Origin: Holophagaceae bacterium
GTDB taxonomy: Bacteria; Acidobacteriota; Holophagae; Holophagales; Holophagaceae
Length of the DNA: 8,387 bases
Assembly: GCA_003158505.1 (NCBI GenBank)
Contig: PMJK01000120.1
Coordinates: forward strand, 1-8,387
Direction of reading: 5' to 3'
In this document: in pieces, positions 1-6,310 of the stretch
Position numbering within the stretch: the first letter of the stretch is position 1
How the letters are laid out: each line of letters starts with the position of its first letter
Notes under the pieces: model-generated
What the model was told of the DNA's origin: nothing
Seen by the model: only the letters and a program-made list of their open reading frames with translations
Database searches by the model: none
Made by a program: the position numbers and the translations under genes

Positions 1-580
1 CGTGGGCAAGACCACCACCCTGGGTAAGCTGGCGGCCCACCTCAAGGCGCGTGGTGAGGCCGTGCTGGTGGTGGCGGGTGACACCTTTCGTGCCGCCGCC
101 ATCGATCAGCTGGAGTTATGGGCGGAGCGGGCTGACGTGCCGGTCATCCGGAATCAGATGGGTGGGGACCCGGCGGCCATCGCCTTTGACGGTGCCACCA
201 GCGCCAAGGCCACGGGCACCCCCTGGGTGCTCATCGACACGGCGGGACGGCTGCACACCAAGGACCACCTCATGAAGGAACTGGACAAGATCCGGCGCAG
301 CCTCCAGAAGGTGATCCCCGAGGCGCCCCATCGGGTGCTGCTGGTGCTGGATGCCACCACCGGGCAAAACGGGCTGGCACAGGCCGAGGCCTTCGCCAAG
401 GCCGCGGGCATCACGGATCTGGTCCTCACCAAACTGGACGGTAGCGCCAAGGGGGGCGTGGTGGTGCCCATCCTGGATCGGCTCAAGCTCCCCATCGCCT
501 TCGTGGGCGTGGGCGAGGGCGTGGACGACCTCATCCCCTTCGACGCAGAGGCCTTCGTGGACGGGCTGTTGGATGTCTGA
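1..580 (+). CDS. ftsY: Signal recognition particle receptor FtsY, NG GTPase domain (5'-truncated)
   Basis: FtsY is the membrane-associated GTPase that receives ribosome-SRP complexes and hands nascent membrane proteins to the translocon. The window opens inside the P-loop: the first complete codon (base 2) is the Val before GKTTT, so the GTG there is internal and not a start. The 192 visible residues hold the rest of the G domain: GDTFRAAA at about 26-33, DTAGRL (G3) at 79-84, TKLDGSAKGG (G4 and following loop) at 143-152, and the closing FVGVGEGVDDLIPFD at 167-181. That closing segment separates FtsY from Ffh, which reads IGTGE with a different tail. The N-terminal acidic A region and helical N domain lie outside the window. 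The last 8 nt overlap the start of ribD, so the two are probably co-transcribed. Identification is secure. Confidence 0.96.
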   Translation, partial: VGKTTTLGKLAAHLKARGEAVLVVAGDTFRAAAIDQLELWAERADVPVIRNQMGGDPAAIAFDGATSAKATGTPWVLIDTAGRLHTKDHLMKELDKIRRSLQKVIPEAPHRVLLVLDATTGQNGLAQAEAFAKAAGITDLVLTKLDGSAKGGVVVPILDRLKLPIAFVGVGEGVDDLIPFDAEAFVDGLLDV

Positions 581-1700
581 TCTGGAACTCACCGCCGAGG
601 TCGCCTGGGCCCTCGCTACAGGTGGCCCCTGGCCCGACCCGGCGGACCTTGATGGCGATGCGCGGTTCATGGCTTTGGCGCTCCGGGAGGGTCTGAACGG
701 GGTGGGTCTTGCCAGCCCCAACCCTCCAGTAGGTTGTGTCCTGGTCAGGGCGGGCCTGGTCATCGGCAGTGGTGTCCACACCCGGGCCGGGGACCCCCAC
801 GGTGAAGTCATGGCTTTGCGGGATGCCGAGGCCCGGGGCGAGGATCCCAAGGGTTCCACGGCCTTCGTCACCCTCGAGCCCTGTTGCCACCATGGCCGGA
901 CAGGCCCCTGTACCCTGGCCCTCATTCAGGCGGGGGTCGCTCGGGTGGTGGTCGGTGTCCGTGATCCCAACCCCCGGGTGGACGGGGGCGGCTTGGCCAT
1001 CCTCCGATCCCACGGAGTTGTCGTGGAGGAGGGTGTGCTTGGCGAGGCTTGTGCCCGTTTCCACGCCCCCTTTTTCAAACACATCCGCACGGGACTGCCC
1101 TGGGTGACCCTCAAACTGGCCTTAGGATCCGACGGGTCCCTAGGTCCCGCCGGCCAGACCACCCAGGTGACCCCGCCCGAAGTTCAGCGTCTGGCCCATG
1201 CCCTGCGGCGGGCCTCCGAGGCCCTGGTGGTGGGCCGGCATACCATCGAAGTGGATGATCCTCAACTGACCGACCGCTGGCCCGCGCCCACCGCCCCCCA
1301 TCGCAGCTTTGCCCGGGTGGTCATGGACGAGACCGGGCTGGTGCCCCCCACCGCCCGCGTATGGGCACCCGTGGCTGGCCAGCCAGTGTTCCGGGCCGTC
1401 ACCAACGAACCGACCCCGCTGAGGGGTGTGGAGGATCTCCACCTGCCACCCGAAGGCCGGGGATGCAGTTTGCGCCACCTGCTCTACGAACTCGCCGCCA
1501 TGGGGGTGGGACGCGTCCTTGTGGAGGGGGGTGGCACCCTCGCCGGTGGCTTCCTATCTCAAGGCCTGGTGGATGAGTTCCATCGATTCCAAAGCGATCT
1601 CCCGGCCTGTGGCCCGGAGCTAATACTCCCAATTCCGACAACTTGGTGCCTTCAGGCTTCCGCGCGTTGGTCCACAGGGCGCTGGGAAGTCTGGCGTTAG
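573..1700 (+). CDS. ribD: Bifunctional riboflavin biosynthesis deaminase/reductase RibD
   Basis: RibD catalyses two successive steps of riboflavin synthesis: deamination of the diaminopyrimidinone ribosyl phosphate made by GTP cyclohydrolase II, then NADPH-dependent reduction of the ribosyl side chain. The start ATG at 573 overlaps the ftsY stop (ATGTCTGA) and gives 375 residues, near the family's usual 360-370. The N-terminal deaminase domain shows SPNPPVGCVLV (48-58), the zinc/catalytic HGE at 76-78 and the PCCHHGRTGPC zinc signature at 103-113 (C104, C113). The reductase domain shows LKLALGSDG (180-188), VGRHTIEVDDPQLTDR (220-235) and LVEGGGTL (316-323). About 30 residues precede the usual family start; ATG at 669 (M33) is an alternative, but it has no better ribosome binding site. 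After VDE (333-335) the expected APKLLG-like segment is not recognisable, so the C-terminal end is divergent. Other rib genes are not in the window. Confidence 0.94.
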   Translation: MSDLELTAEVAWALATGGPWPDPADLDGDARFMALALREGLNGVGLASPNPPVGCVLVRAGLVIGSGVHTRAGDPHGEVMALRDAEARGEDPKGSTAFVTLEPCCHHGRTGPCTLALIQAGVARVVVGVRDPNPRVDGGGLAILRSHGVVVEEGVLGEACARFHAPFFKHIRTGLPWVTLKLALGSDGSLGPAGQTTQVTPPEVQRLAHALRRASEALVVGRHTIEVDDPQLTDRWPAPTAPHRSFARVVMDETGLVPPTARVWAPVAGQPVFRAVTNEPTPLRGVEDLHLPPEGRGCSLRHLLYELAAMGVGRVLVEGGGTLAGGFLSQGLVDEFHRFQSDLPACGPELILPIPTTWCLQASARWSTGRWEVWR

Positions 1701-1728
1701 CTACGCTACGACACCGCTACCTTCGCAA

Positions 1729-1779
1729 GTGATCCGGGATCACCTGCAGGTGGGAGCACAAGCTCACCCCCCTCCCACC
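1729..1779. terminator. Cluster of overlapping inverted repeats between convergent genes; possible bidirectional terminator
   Basis: The 63-nt gap between ribD and thiS, with the last codons of thiS, holds three inverted repeats. GTGATCC-G-GGATCAC lies at 1729-1743. A perfect 12-bp palindrome CACCTGCAGGTG lies at 1741-1752. GGTGGGAG at 1749-1756 pairs with CTCCCACC at 1772-1779 across 15 nt, with a smaller GAGC/GCTC hairpin (1754-1757 with 1762-1765) nested inside. Placement between two converging transcription units fits a terminator serving both. No T-run follows on either strand, so a canonical intrinsic terminator is not shown; the sites could instead bind a protein or be Rho-assisted. 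Confidence 0.35.
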
Positions 1780-1967
1780 AGCCGCACCACCTCCAGTCGA
1801 TCCTCCTTTTTAAGGAGAGTGGCAGGGTGGTCCGCGCGACGAATGACCTCGCCGTTCAACTCGATGGCGCTCCCGAAGACAGGTAGTTCAAGCCAGATGG
1901 CCACATCAGCCACCGTGGTCAGGTAATCTGGCGCCTCCCGGACTTTACCGTTGATGTGAAGCCTCAT
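1764..1967 (-). CDS. thiS: ThiS-type sulfur carrier protein (ubiquitin-like)
   Basis: This 67-residue protein has the ThiS pattern: an initial beta strand RLHINGKVRE, a helix containing TVADVAIWLEL (18-28), the AIELNGEVI strand (35-42), DRLEVVRLV (56-64) and a C-terminal GGG. The terminal diglycine is the site that a ThiF/MoeB-type enzyme adenylates and that receives sulfur as a thiocarboxylate. In classical thiamine synthesis ThiG then uses it to build the thiazole. Here no thiG, thiF or thiH is adjacent. Instead its ATG overlaps the stop of the upstream trans-sulfuration-type PLP enzyme (ATGA at 1964-1967 on the complement), implying translational coupling. The C-terminus already ends in glycine, so no protease would be needed to expose it. 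The fold assignment is firm. Whether it serves thiamine or sulfur-amino-acid synthesis is open. Confidence 0.85.
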   Translation of the reverse strand: MRLHINGKVREAPDYLTTVADVAIWLELPVFGSAIELNGEVIRRADHPATLLKKEDRLEVVRLVGGG

Positions 1968-3157
1968 CGAGCCCCCGCAGCGGCCTGGAAGCCCTTTTCC
2001 AAATCGGCGATGAGATCGGGCTCATCCTCGATGCCCACCGAGAAGCGCAGCAGACCATCTGTGATGCCCAGGCGGGCCTTTACATCGGGAGGGGTCTTCA
2101 GGTGGCTCATGCTGGCAGGATGTTGGATGAGGCTTTCCACGCCTCCGAGGCTCACGCCCCTGGTGACCACCTCCAGGGCTTCGCAGAAGCGCTGACCCGC
2201 CAAAAGCCCTGCCCCCAGTTCGAAGCTGATCATGGCCCCGAAGCCCTTTTCCATCTGCCGGACGGCCACCTCGTGGCCCGGGTGGCCGGGAAGGCCCGGG
2301 TAGTCCACCCGCGCCACGTGGGGTTGCCACAGTAGCCACTGGGCCAGGGCCTGGGCGTTGTCCGAGGCGCGGCGCATGCGCAGGGCCAGGGTCTTCAGGC
2401 CCCGGTGCAGGAGCCAGGCACCCATGGGATCCAGAGTCGGGCCCAAGAGTTTCGAGAGCTGCCAGCAGGCCACCACATCTGCCTCGCGGCCCGCAATGAC
2501 ACCTGCCACCACGTCGGAATGGCCCGCCAGGTACTTGGTGGCTGAAGCCACACTGAGATCGATGCCAAAGGCCAGTGGTCTGGTGTGGATGGGGCTGGGG
2601 AAGGTGTTGTCGGCCACCGTGCGAATGCCATGTCGCTTCCCGATGGCCGCCACGCCCGCCAGATCCGTCAGGGCCAGGGTGGGGTTGGAAGGCGTTTCCA
2701 ACCAGATCATGCGGGTTTCGGACCGGATAGCGGCTTCCCATTCGCCCAGATCCAGGGTGTCCTGCACCCAGGTGACCTTCAATCCCCGCTCCGTCTCCCA
2801 CCGGCGGATGAGCTGTTCAGTGCCCAGGTAGATGGCGGCGGGGGCCACCAGGTGGTCGCCAGGTTTCAGGAAGGCTTCAAAGGTGAGGGCGAAGGCCGCC
2901 ATGCCGGAAGCCGTCACCAGGGCCCTTTCGGCTCCTTCGAGTTCCGCCAGCACGGCCTCGACCTCGCTGGCGTTGGGATTGCCCCAGCGGGTATAGAAGG
3001 CGGGAGGTTCGATGCTGGCCGCGAACTCGGCACCCTCGCGGTTCTCCATGAGCTGAAATACCGAGGTCTGGAAGATGGGTGTGGTCACGGCCCGGGTCGG
3101 ATTGAAGTGCTTCCCGGCATGGATGGCGGTGGTGGTGGGTCCCCAGGGTTTGGGCAT
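1964..3157 (-). CDS. Trans-sulfuration family PLP enzyme (cystathionine gamma-synthase / O-acylhomoserine sulfhydrylase / gamma-lyase type)
   Basis: This is a fold-type I PLP enzyme of the Cys/Met metabolism family, 397 residues, a normal length. Visible family marks are YTRWGNP (55-61), whose Tyr and Arg normally bind PLP phosphate of the neighbouring subunit, SGMAA (84-88), a Tyr-containing IYLGT loop (109-113), ETPSNPT (154-160), ADNTF (182-186), the Schiff-base lysine K208 in SATKYLAGHSD, SLGGVESLIQHPASMSH (336-352) and the substrate-carboxylate Arg R371 in LRFSVGIED. The family includes cystathionine gamma-synthase, cystathionine gamma-/beta-lyases, O-acetyl- or O-succinylhomoserine sulfhydrylases and methionine gamma-lyase. 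Motifs alone do not decide among these. The start ATG at 3157 has GGAG six nt upstream. The overlapping downstream sulfur carrier gene hints at a sulfhydrylation role. A 35-nt gap separates it from the upstream small gene. Confidence 0.9.
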   Translation of the reverse strand: MPKPWGPTTTAIHAGKHFNPTRAVTTPIFQTSVFQLMENREGAEFAASIEPPAFYTRWGNPNASEVEAVLAELEGAERALVTASGMAAFALTFEAFLKPGDHLVAPAAIYLGTEQLIRRWETERGLKVTWVQDTLDLGEWEAAIRSETRMIWLETPSNPTLALTDLAGVAAIGKRHGIRTVADNTFPSPIHTRPLAFGIDLSVASATKYLAGHSDVVAGVIAGREADVVACWQLSKLLGPTLDPMGAWLLHRGLKTLALRMRRASDNAQALAQWLLWQPHVARVDYPGLPGHPGHEVAVRQMEKGFGAMISFELGAGLLAGQRFCEALEVVTRGVSLGGVESLIQHPASMSHLKTPPDVKARLGITDGLLRFSVGIEDEPDLIADLEKGFQAAAGAR

Positions 3158-3163
3158 CGGCGG

Positions 3164-3167
3164 CTCC
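3164..3167 (-). promoter_or_regulatory. Ribosome binding site of the PLP enzyme gene
   Basis: On the complement, GGAG lies six nt before the ATG at 3157. It supports this start and is one of the clearer Shine-Dalgarno sequences in the window. Just upstream, a short inverted repeat CCCTA-GAA-TAGGG spans 3171-3183. Confidence 0.6.
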
Positions 3168-3192
3168 AGTCCCTAGAATAGGGCTGTCTGAC

Positions 3193-3480
3193 TTATCGAT
3201 TCCAGAACACGATGGCCAGGGCCACTACGGCGAACAGGATGACCACGATGAGCCGCCACACCGTGGGGTGCTCATCTGGCACATCGTAAGTCCCGCGATC
3301 TTCCATGGCGGCCCGGGTCAGTTCGTCCTCGGGCGCCGGCACCAGCCCACGGCAATTTACGCAGCGGAATGGCTCGCCGGGGGTCATCACAGCGTCCACC
3401 ACCGAACAGCCACATTCTTGGCAGATATGAACTACGCCAGGATGGTAGGCCTCCAGGGCGGCGGGGATTTCATTCGTCAT
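3193..3480 (-). CDS. Small zinc-ribbon protein with C-terminal membrane anchor, function unknown
   Basis: I do not recognise a named family. The 95-residue product has an N-terminal zinc-ribbon-like module with cysteine pairs C20-x2-C23 (plus C25) and C40-x2-C43, able to hold one metal ion. An acidic linker follows at about 50-71. One hydrophobic helix runs at about 74-92 and ends in WNR, so the protein is probably tail-anchored with the zinc ribbon in the cytoplasm. It sits 21 nt downstream of gatB and 35 nt upstream of the PLP enzyme on the same strand, so it is likely part of the same transcript. Its position does not reveal a role. The Shine-Dalgarno before the ATG at 3480 is weak, and translation may depend on gatB. 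Coding status is supported by the packing, the ordered Cys motifs and the clear membrane segment. Confidence 0.75.
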   Translation of the reverse strand: MTNEIPAALEAYHPGVVHICQECGCSVVDAVMTPGEPFRCVNCRGLVPAPEDELTRAAMEDRGTYDVPDEHPTVWRLIVVILFAVVALAIVFWNR

Positions 3481-3501
3481 GAGCCCAGGATGGGGTCAAG
3501 T

Positions 3502-4962
3502 TCAGTCTTTGGCCAGCGCTTCGGATAGCACCTCGTTCACGAGTTTCGCATCCAGCTTGCCCTGGCCGGCCTTGATAACCTGGCCCACCAGGAAGCCCTT
3601 GAGGCTCTCCTTGCCGGCCCGGATTTGGGCCACGGGTCCGGGGTTCGCCACCAACACCTGGGCCACCATGGCTTGGATGACACGCCTATCGCTCACCTGG
3701 GCGAGCCCCTTCTGGGCCACGATAGATTCCGCGTCCCCCCCGCCCGCAAGCATGACTGGGAAAACCTGGTCCTTTGCCGCGCCGAATCCGAGAATCCGCG
3801 TCTCTACAAGGCGCACAAGTTCCGCCATGGCCTCTGGTGCAATGGGAAAGGATTCGATGCCTGTTCCACCATCATTCAAGGTGCGGCTGACCTCGCCGAG
3901 CATCCAGGCAGCCGCCCCATGGCCCGAGCCACTCCTTTCGGCCACGGCTTCGAAGTAGGCAGCGAAGGCTGGGCTCTGCGCCAGGGTCTGGGCCTCGTCC
4001 AGGCCTAATCCATAAGCGTCGCGCCAGCGTTGGATCCGCCGTTCAGGCAGTTCCGGGAGCGCCTGGCGGGCCGCCTCGACTTCTTGGGGATTGATCGACA
4101 GCGGTGGAAGATCCGGTTCGGGGAAGTAGCGATAATCCATGGCCGCTTCTTTCGTGCGTTGGCCTCGAGTCTCTCCCAGGGAAGCGTCCCAGCCTCGGGT
4201 TTCCATCTGAACCGCTTCGCCCCTCTCCAGAAGGACCACATGCCTGGCGATCTCATGGTCCAGGGCCTGTCGCACAAAGCGGAAGGAATTGAGATTCTTC
4301 ACTTCGACTCGCGTGCCGTAGGCCGCCTCTCCCACCCTCCGGACACTCACATTGGCGTCACAGCGAAAGCTTCCCTCCTCCATGTTTCCGTCGCAGATGC
4401 CGAGGCCGACCACCAGTCGATGGAGCGATTTCAGGCAATCAGAGGCCTCCTGCGCACTGCGGAGATCCGGGGCCCCGACAATCTCCAGGAGCGGCACACC
4501 GGCGCGGTTCAGATCCACATGGCTGGACTTCCCATCCAGGTCGTGGTGGCTCTTCCCGGCGTCCTCCTCGAGGTGGGCCCTTTCCACGCGGATCCGCACC
4601 TTGCCCTCTTTCCCCCGTACCCGGGCATCTCCTGGGATGTCCAGGAATCCGTTCTCGACGATGGCCACGGGGCCCTGGGTGATCTGGTACCCCTTGGGTA
4701 GATCTGGGTAGAAGTACTGCTTCCTGTAAAAAGTGCTCACTGGCTGGATTTTTGCCTCTACCGCCAGCCCCAGGGTAAGGGCCATCCGCACCGCCTCCGC
4801 GTTCAGCACGGGCAGGGCCCCAGGAAGCCCCAGGCAGACCGGGCAGGTATAACTGTTGGGGGGGGCGTCCGCGGCATTTCGACAGGCGCAGAACATCTTG
4901 GATCGCGTCTGAAGCTGGACATGCACCTCAAGACCGATCACCGCTTCATACCCGGAATTCAT
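3502..4962 (-). CDS. gatB: Aspartyl/glutamyl-tRNA(Asn/Gln) amidotransferase subunit B
   Basis: GatB is the kinase and tRNA-binding subunit of GatCAB. It phosphorylates the side chain of misacylated Glu-tRNA(Gln) or Asp-tRNA(Asn), which is then amidated with ammonia from GatA. The 486-residue product has the usual length and architecture. It starts YEAVIGLEVHVQL, carries the zinc-site cysteines C25-x-C27 and C40-x2-C43, then FYPDLPKGYQI (84-94) and the signature LEEDAGKS...VDLNRAGVPLLEIV (131-162). DYRYFPEPDL lies at 276-285, and a YqeY-like C-terminal helical domain covers about 330-486 with GFLVGQVIK (456-464). The ATG at 4962 was chosen because GGGAG lies five nt upstream and the product then begins like other GatB proteins. 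An in-frame ATG at 4980 has no Shine-Dalgarno. The open frame continues into mnmE without meaning. gatA and gatC are not here. It follows mnmE by 34 nt, so both are probably expressed together. Confidence 0.96.
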   Translation of the reverse strand: MNSGYEAVIGLEVHVQLQTRSKMFCACRNAADAPPNSYTCPVCLGLPGALPVLNAEAVRMALTLGLAVEAKIQPVSTFYRKQYFYPDLPKGYQITQGPVAIVENGFLDIPGDARVRGKEGKVRIRVERAHLEEDAGKSHHDLDGKSSHVDLNRAGVPLLEIVGAPDLRSAQEASDCLKSLHRLVVGLGICDGNMEEGSFRCDANVSVRRVGEAAYGTRVEVKNLNSFRFVRQALDHEIARHVVLLERGEAVQMETRGWDASLGETRGQRTKEAAMDYRYFPEPDLPPLSINPQEVEAARQALPELPERRIQRWRDAYGLGLDEAQTLAQSPAFAAYFEAVAERSGSGHGAAAWMLGEVSRTLNDGGTGIESFPIAPEAMAELVRLVETRILGFGAAKDQVFPVMLAGGGDAESIVAQKGLAQVSDRRVIQAMVAQVLVANPGPVAQIRAGKESLKGFLVGQVIKAGQGKLDAKLVNEVLSEALAKD

Positions 4963-4967
4963 CGCCG

Positions 4968-4972
4968 CTCCC
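4968..4972 (-). promoter_or_regulatory. Ribosome binding site of gatB
   Basis: GGGAG on the complement, five nt before the ATG at 4962. It decides between that start and the in-frame ATG at 4980, which lacks such a sequence. Confidence 0.65.
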
Positions 4973-4996
4973 GTGTCCATTCTACTTGGCATCGAT

Positions 4997-6301
4997 CTAC
5001 TTCCCGAGACAGAAGCCACTGAAGAGGGCATCCAGGGCGCTATCCGCCCTGTCTTCGCCGGTGAGCCTGGCAAGCAGGCCCCAGGCTCCCTGGAGCATGG
5101 ATGCGGGGAGTTCTGGGGGACAATCCGCGTCGAGGTCCAGCAGGAGGTCCATTTGTTTCGCCAATTCCCCAAGCAGTTCGACCTGGCGGTCCGTCGCCAT
5201 GGCGCCCAGGCAGGCGTCCGGGGCCAGGCCACCGAGCAAGTGCTCCTGAAGGGCCACCTCCAGGGCATCCAGATCCCCTAGATTGGCAGCCACGGCCACA
5301 CCTGGGACAGAAGCCCTGTCCGAAAACGTGCTCACCTCCAACACCTTGCCCCGGAACGGAAGGAGGGTGGCTTGGATCAATTCGGAGGCCCGTTCCCCCG
5401 CTGGAACCAGGTGGAGGACAAGATCTGCCGCCTCCAGCACGGGACCGACTCGAGCCATGCCCAGACGTTCCACCGGATCCTCGGTGTCCCGGAGTCCCGC
5501 GGTATCAAAGAGCCGCAAGGGCAGGCCGCGCCATTCGCAGCGCACCTCCAGGACGTCCCGGGTGGTGCCTGGGATATCCGTGACGATGGCCCGCTCCTCT
5601 CCGGCCAGGGCATTAAAAAGGGTGCTCTTCCCGGCGTTGGGACGGCCCACCACGGCCAGGCGAATGCCGCTCTGCAGGTGCTGGCCCGCCTGGGCACGCC
5701 TATGTTCCACGTGGAACCGGGCGCGGAGTGGTTCAAGATCAACCCCCAAGTCCTTTAAATTCAAATAGATTTTTTCATCCTCTCCATAATCCACAGCGGC
5801 TTCCGCCCGCGCCATCCAGGGGGCCAGCCTGAAACGGGCTTCGGAGATCCATTCAGGTTGGGCCCCGGCCCGAGCCTGGGCCAATCGAACCTGGGTATCG
5901 GTCTCGGCCGCGACCAGGTCCCGAAGGGCCTCCGCCTCCAGCAGTCCCTGTTTGCCATTCAGGAGGGCCCGGCGGGTGAACTCGCCCGGTTCAGCCAGAC
6001 GCACACCCAAGGTGCCCAGGTGGCGCAGCAATCGCCTCACCAGGAGGGGATTGCCGTGGATCTGAAACTCGACCACATCCTCGCCGGTATAGCTGTTGGG
6101 TCCCGGGAAATACAGCACCAGGGCGCGCTCGCGAAACCTGTCCCACCTCAAGGTTCGAAGCGAGGCCTTCCTGGGTTCGGGCAGGGCCACCAAGGGGGAC
6201 AATAAGGGGGCGAGCCCCCTCCCGGAGACCCGCACCAGCGCCACGGCTGCAGGTAGCAGCGGCGTCGCGGGGGCGCAGATGGGATCGGGGGCCGGAAGCA
6301 C
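4997..6301 (-). CDS. mnmE: tRNA-5-carboxymethylaminomethyluridine modification GTPase MnmE (TrmE)
   Basis: MnmE works with MnmG to modify the wobble uridine U34 of certain tRNAs, using formyl-tetrahydrofolate-derived carbon and a potassium-activated GTPase cycle. The 434-residue product shows the N-terminal folate-binding domain with SYTGEDVVEFQIHG (70-83) and PGEFTRRALLNGK (105-117), a helical domain, and an inserted G domain. The G domain has GRPNAGKST (219-227), IPGTTRD (243-249) and DTAG (266-269). The protein ends in the catalytic CLGK (C431). The guanine-recognition motif NKxD is absent: residues 325-328 read TFSD, and the G5 SAK position reads AAN (338-340). The GTG start at 6301 is the only plausible start after the in-frame jag stop at 6311-6313 and places the DPICAPATP segment correctly. 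Its Shine-Dalgarno is poor, suggesting coupling to jag, which ends 9 nt upstream. A parS-like site lies within codons 195-200. Confidence 0.95.
   Translation of the reverse strand: MLPAPDPICAPATPLLPAAVALVRVSGRGLAPLLSPLVALPEPRKASLRTLRWDRFRERALVLYFPGPNSYTGEDVVEFQIHGNPLLVRRLLRHLGTLGVRLAEPGEFTRRALLNGKQGLLEAEALRDLVAAETDTQVRLAQARAGAQPEWISEARFRLAPWMARAEAAVDYGEDEKIYLNLKDLGVDLEPLRARFHVEHRRAQAGQHLQSGIRLAVVGRPNAGKSTLFNALAGEERAIVTDIPGTTRDVLEVRCEWRGLPLRLFDTAGLRDTEDPVERLGMARVGPVLEAADLVLHLVPAGERASELIQATLLPFRGKVLEVSTFSDRASVPGVAVAANLGDLDALEVALQEHLLGGLAPDACLGAMATDRQVELLGELAKQMDLLLDLDADCPPELPASMLQGAWGLLARLTGEDRADSALDALFSGFCLGK
5703..5718. other. Candidate parS centromere site (ParB binding) inside mnmE
   Basis: The 16 bases TGTTCCACGTGGAACC contain a perfect 14-bp palindrome, GTTCCACGTGGAAC (5704-5717). 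The general bacterial parS consensus is TGTTTCACGTGAAACA. This site differs by the symmetric T-to-C/A-to-G pair, a form known from functional parS sites such as those of Pseudomonas, and by the last base. It lies in mnmE, in the variable linker before the G domain, where it encodes FHVEH. ParB-parS sites cluster near oriC, and the rnpA-yidC-jag-mnmE neighbourhood is commonly origin-proximal, so position and sequence agree. ParB itself is not encoded in the window, and binding is inferred from sequence. Confidence 0.8.
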
Positions 6302-6310
6302 CCTGCCAGT

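Noticed and set aside
351..572. An upstream start for ribD within ftsY
   Set aside because: The upstream reading has no RibD similarity and would overlap ftsY by over 200 nt; the ATG at 573 overlapping the ftsY stop is the natural start.
116..925. A long minus-strand open frame opposite ftsY and ribD
   Set aside because: Both genes on the plus strand are certain from motifs; the antisense frame has no domain and arises from high GC at third positions.
2312..2322. A second CACGTG in the PLP enzyme gene as a possible parS
   Set aside because: The flanks read GCGC and GGGT rather than GTTYC and GRAAC, so the palindrome required for ParB is not present.
3184..3230. A sigma-70 promoter upstream of the PLP enzyme (TATTCT as -10)
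   Set aside because: No acceptable -35 hexamer at the right distance, and the tight gene spacing fits operon transcription.
4963..5268. An N-terminal extension of gatB reading into mnmE
   Set aside because: It would overlap mnmE by about 270 nt in another frame; family alignment and the GGGAG site place the start at 4962.
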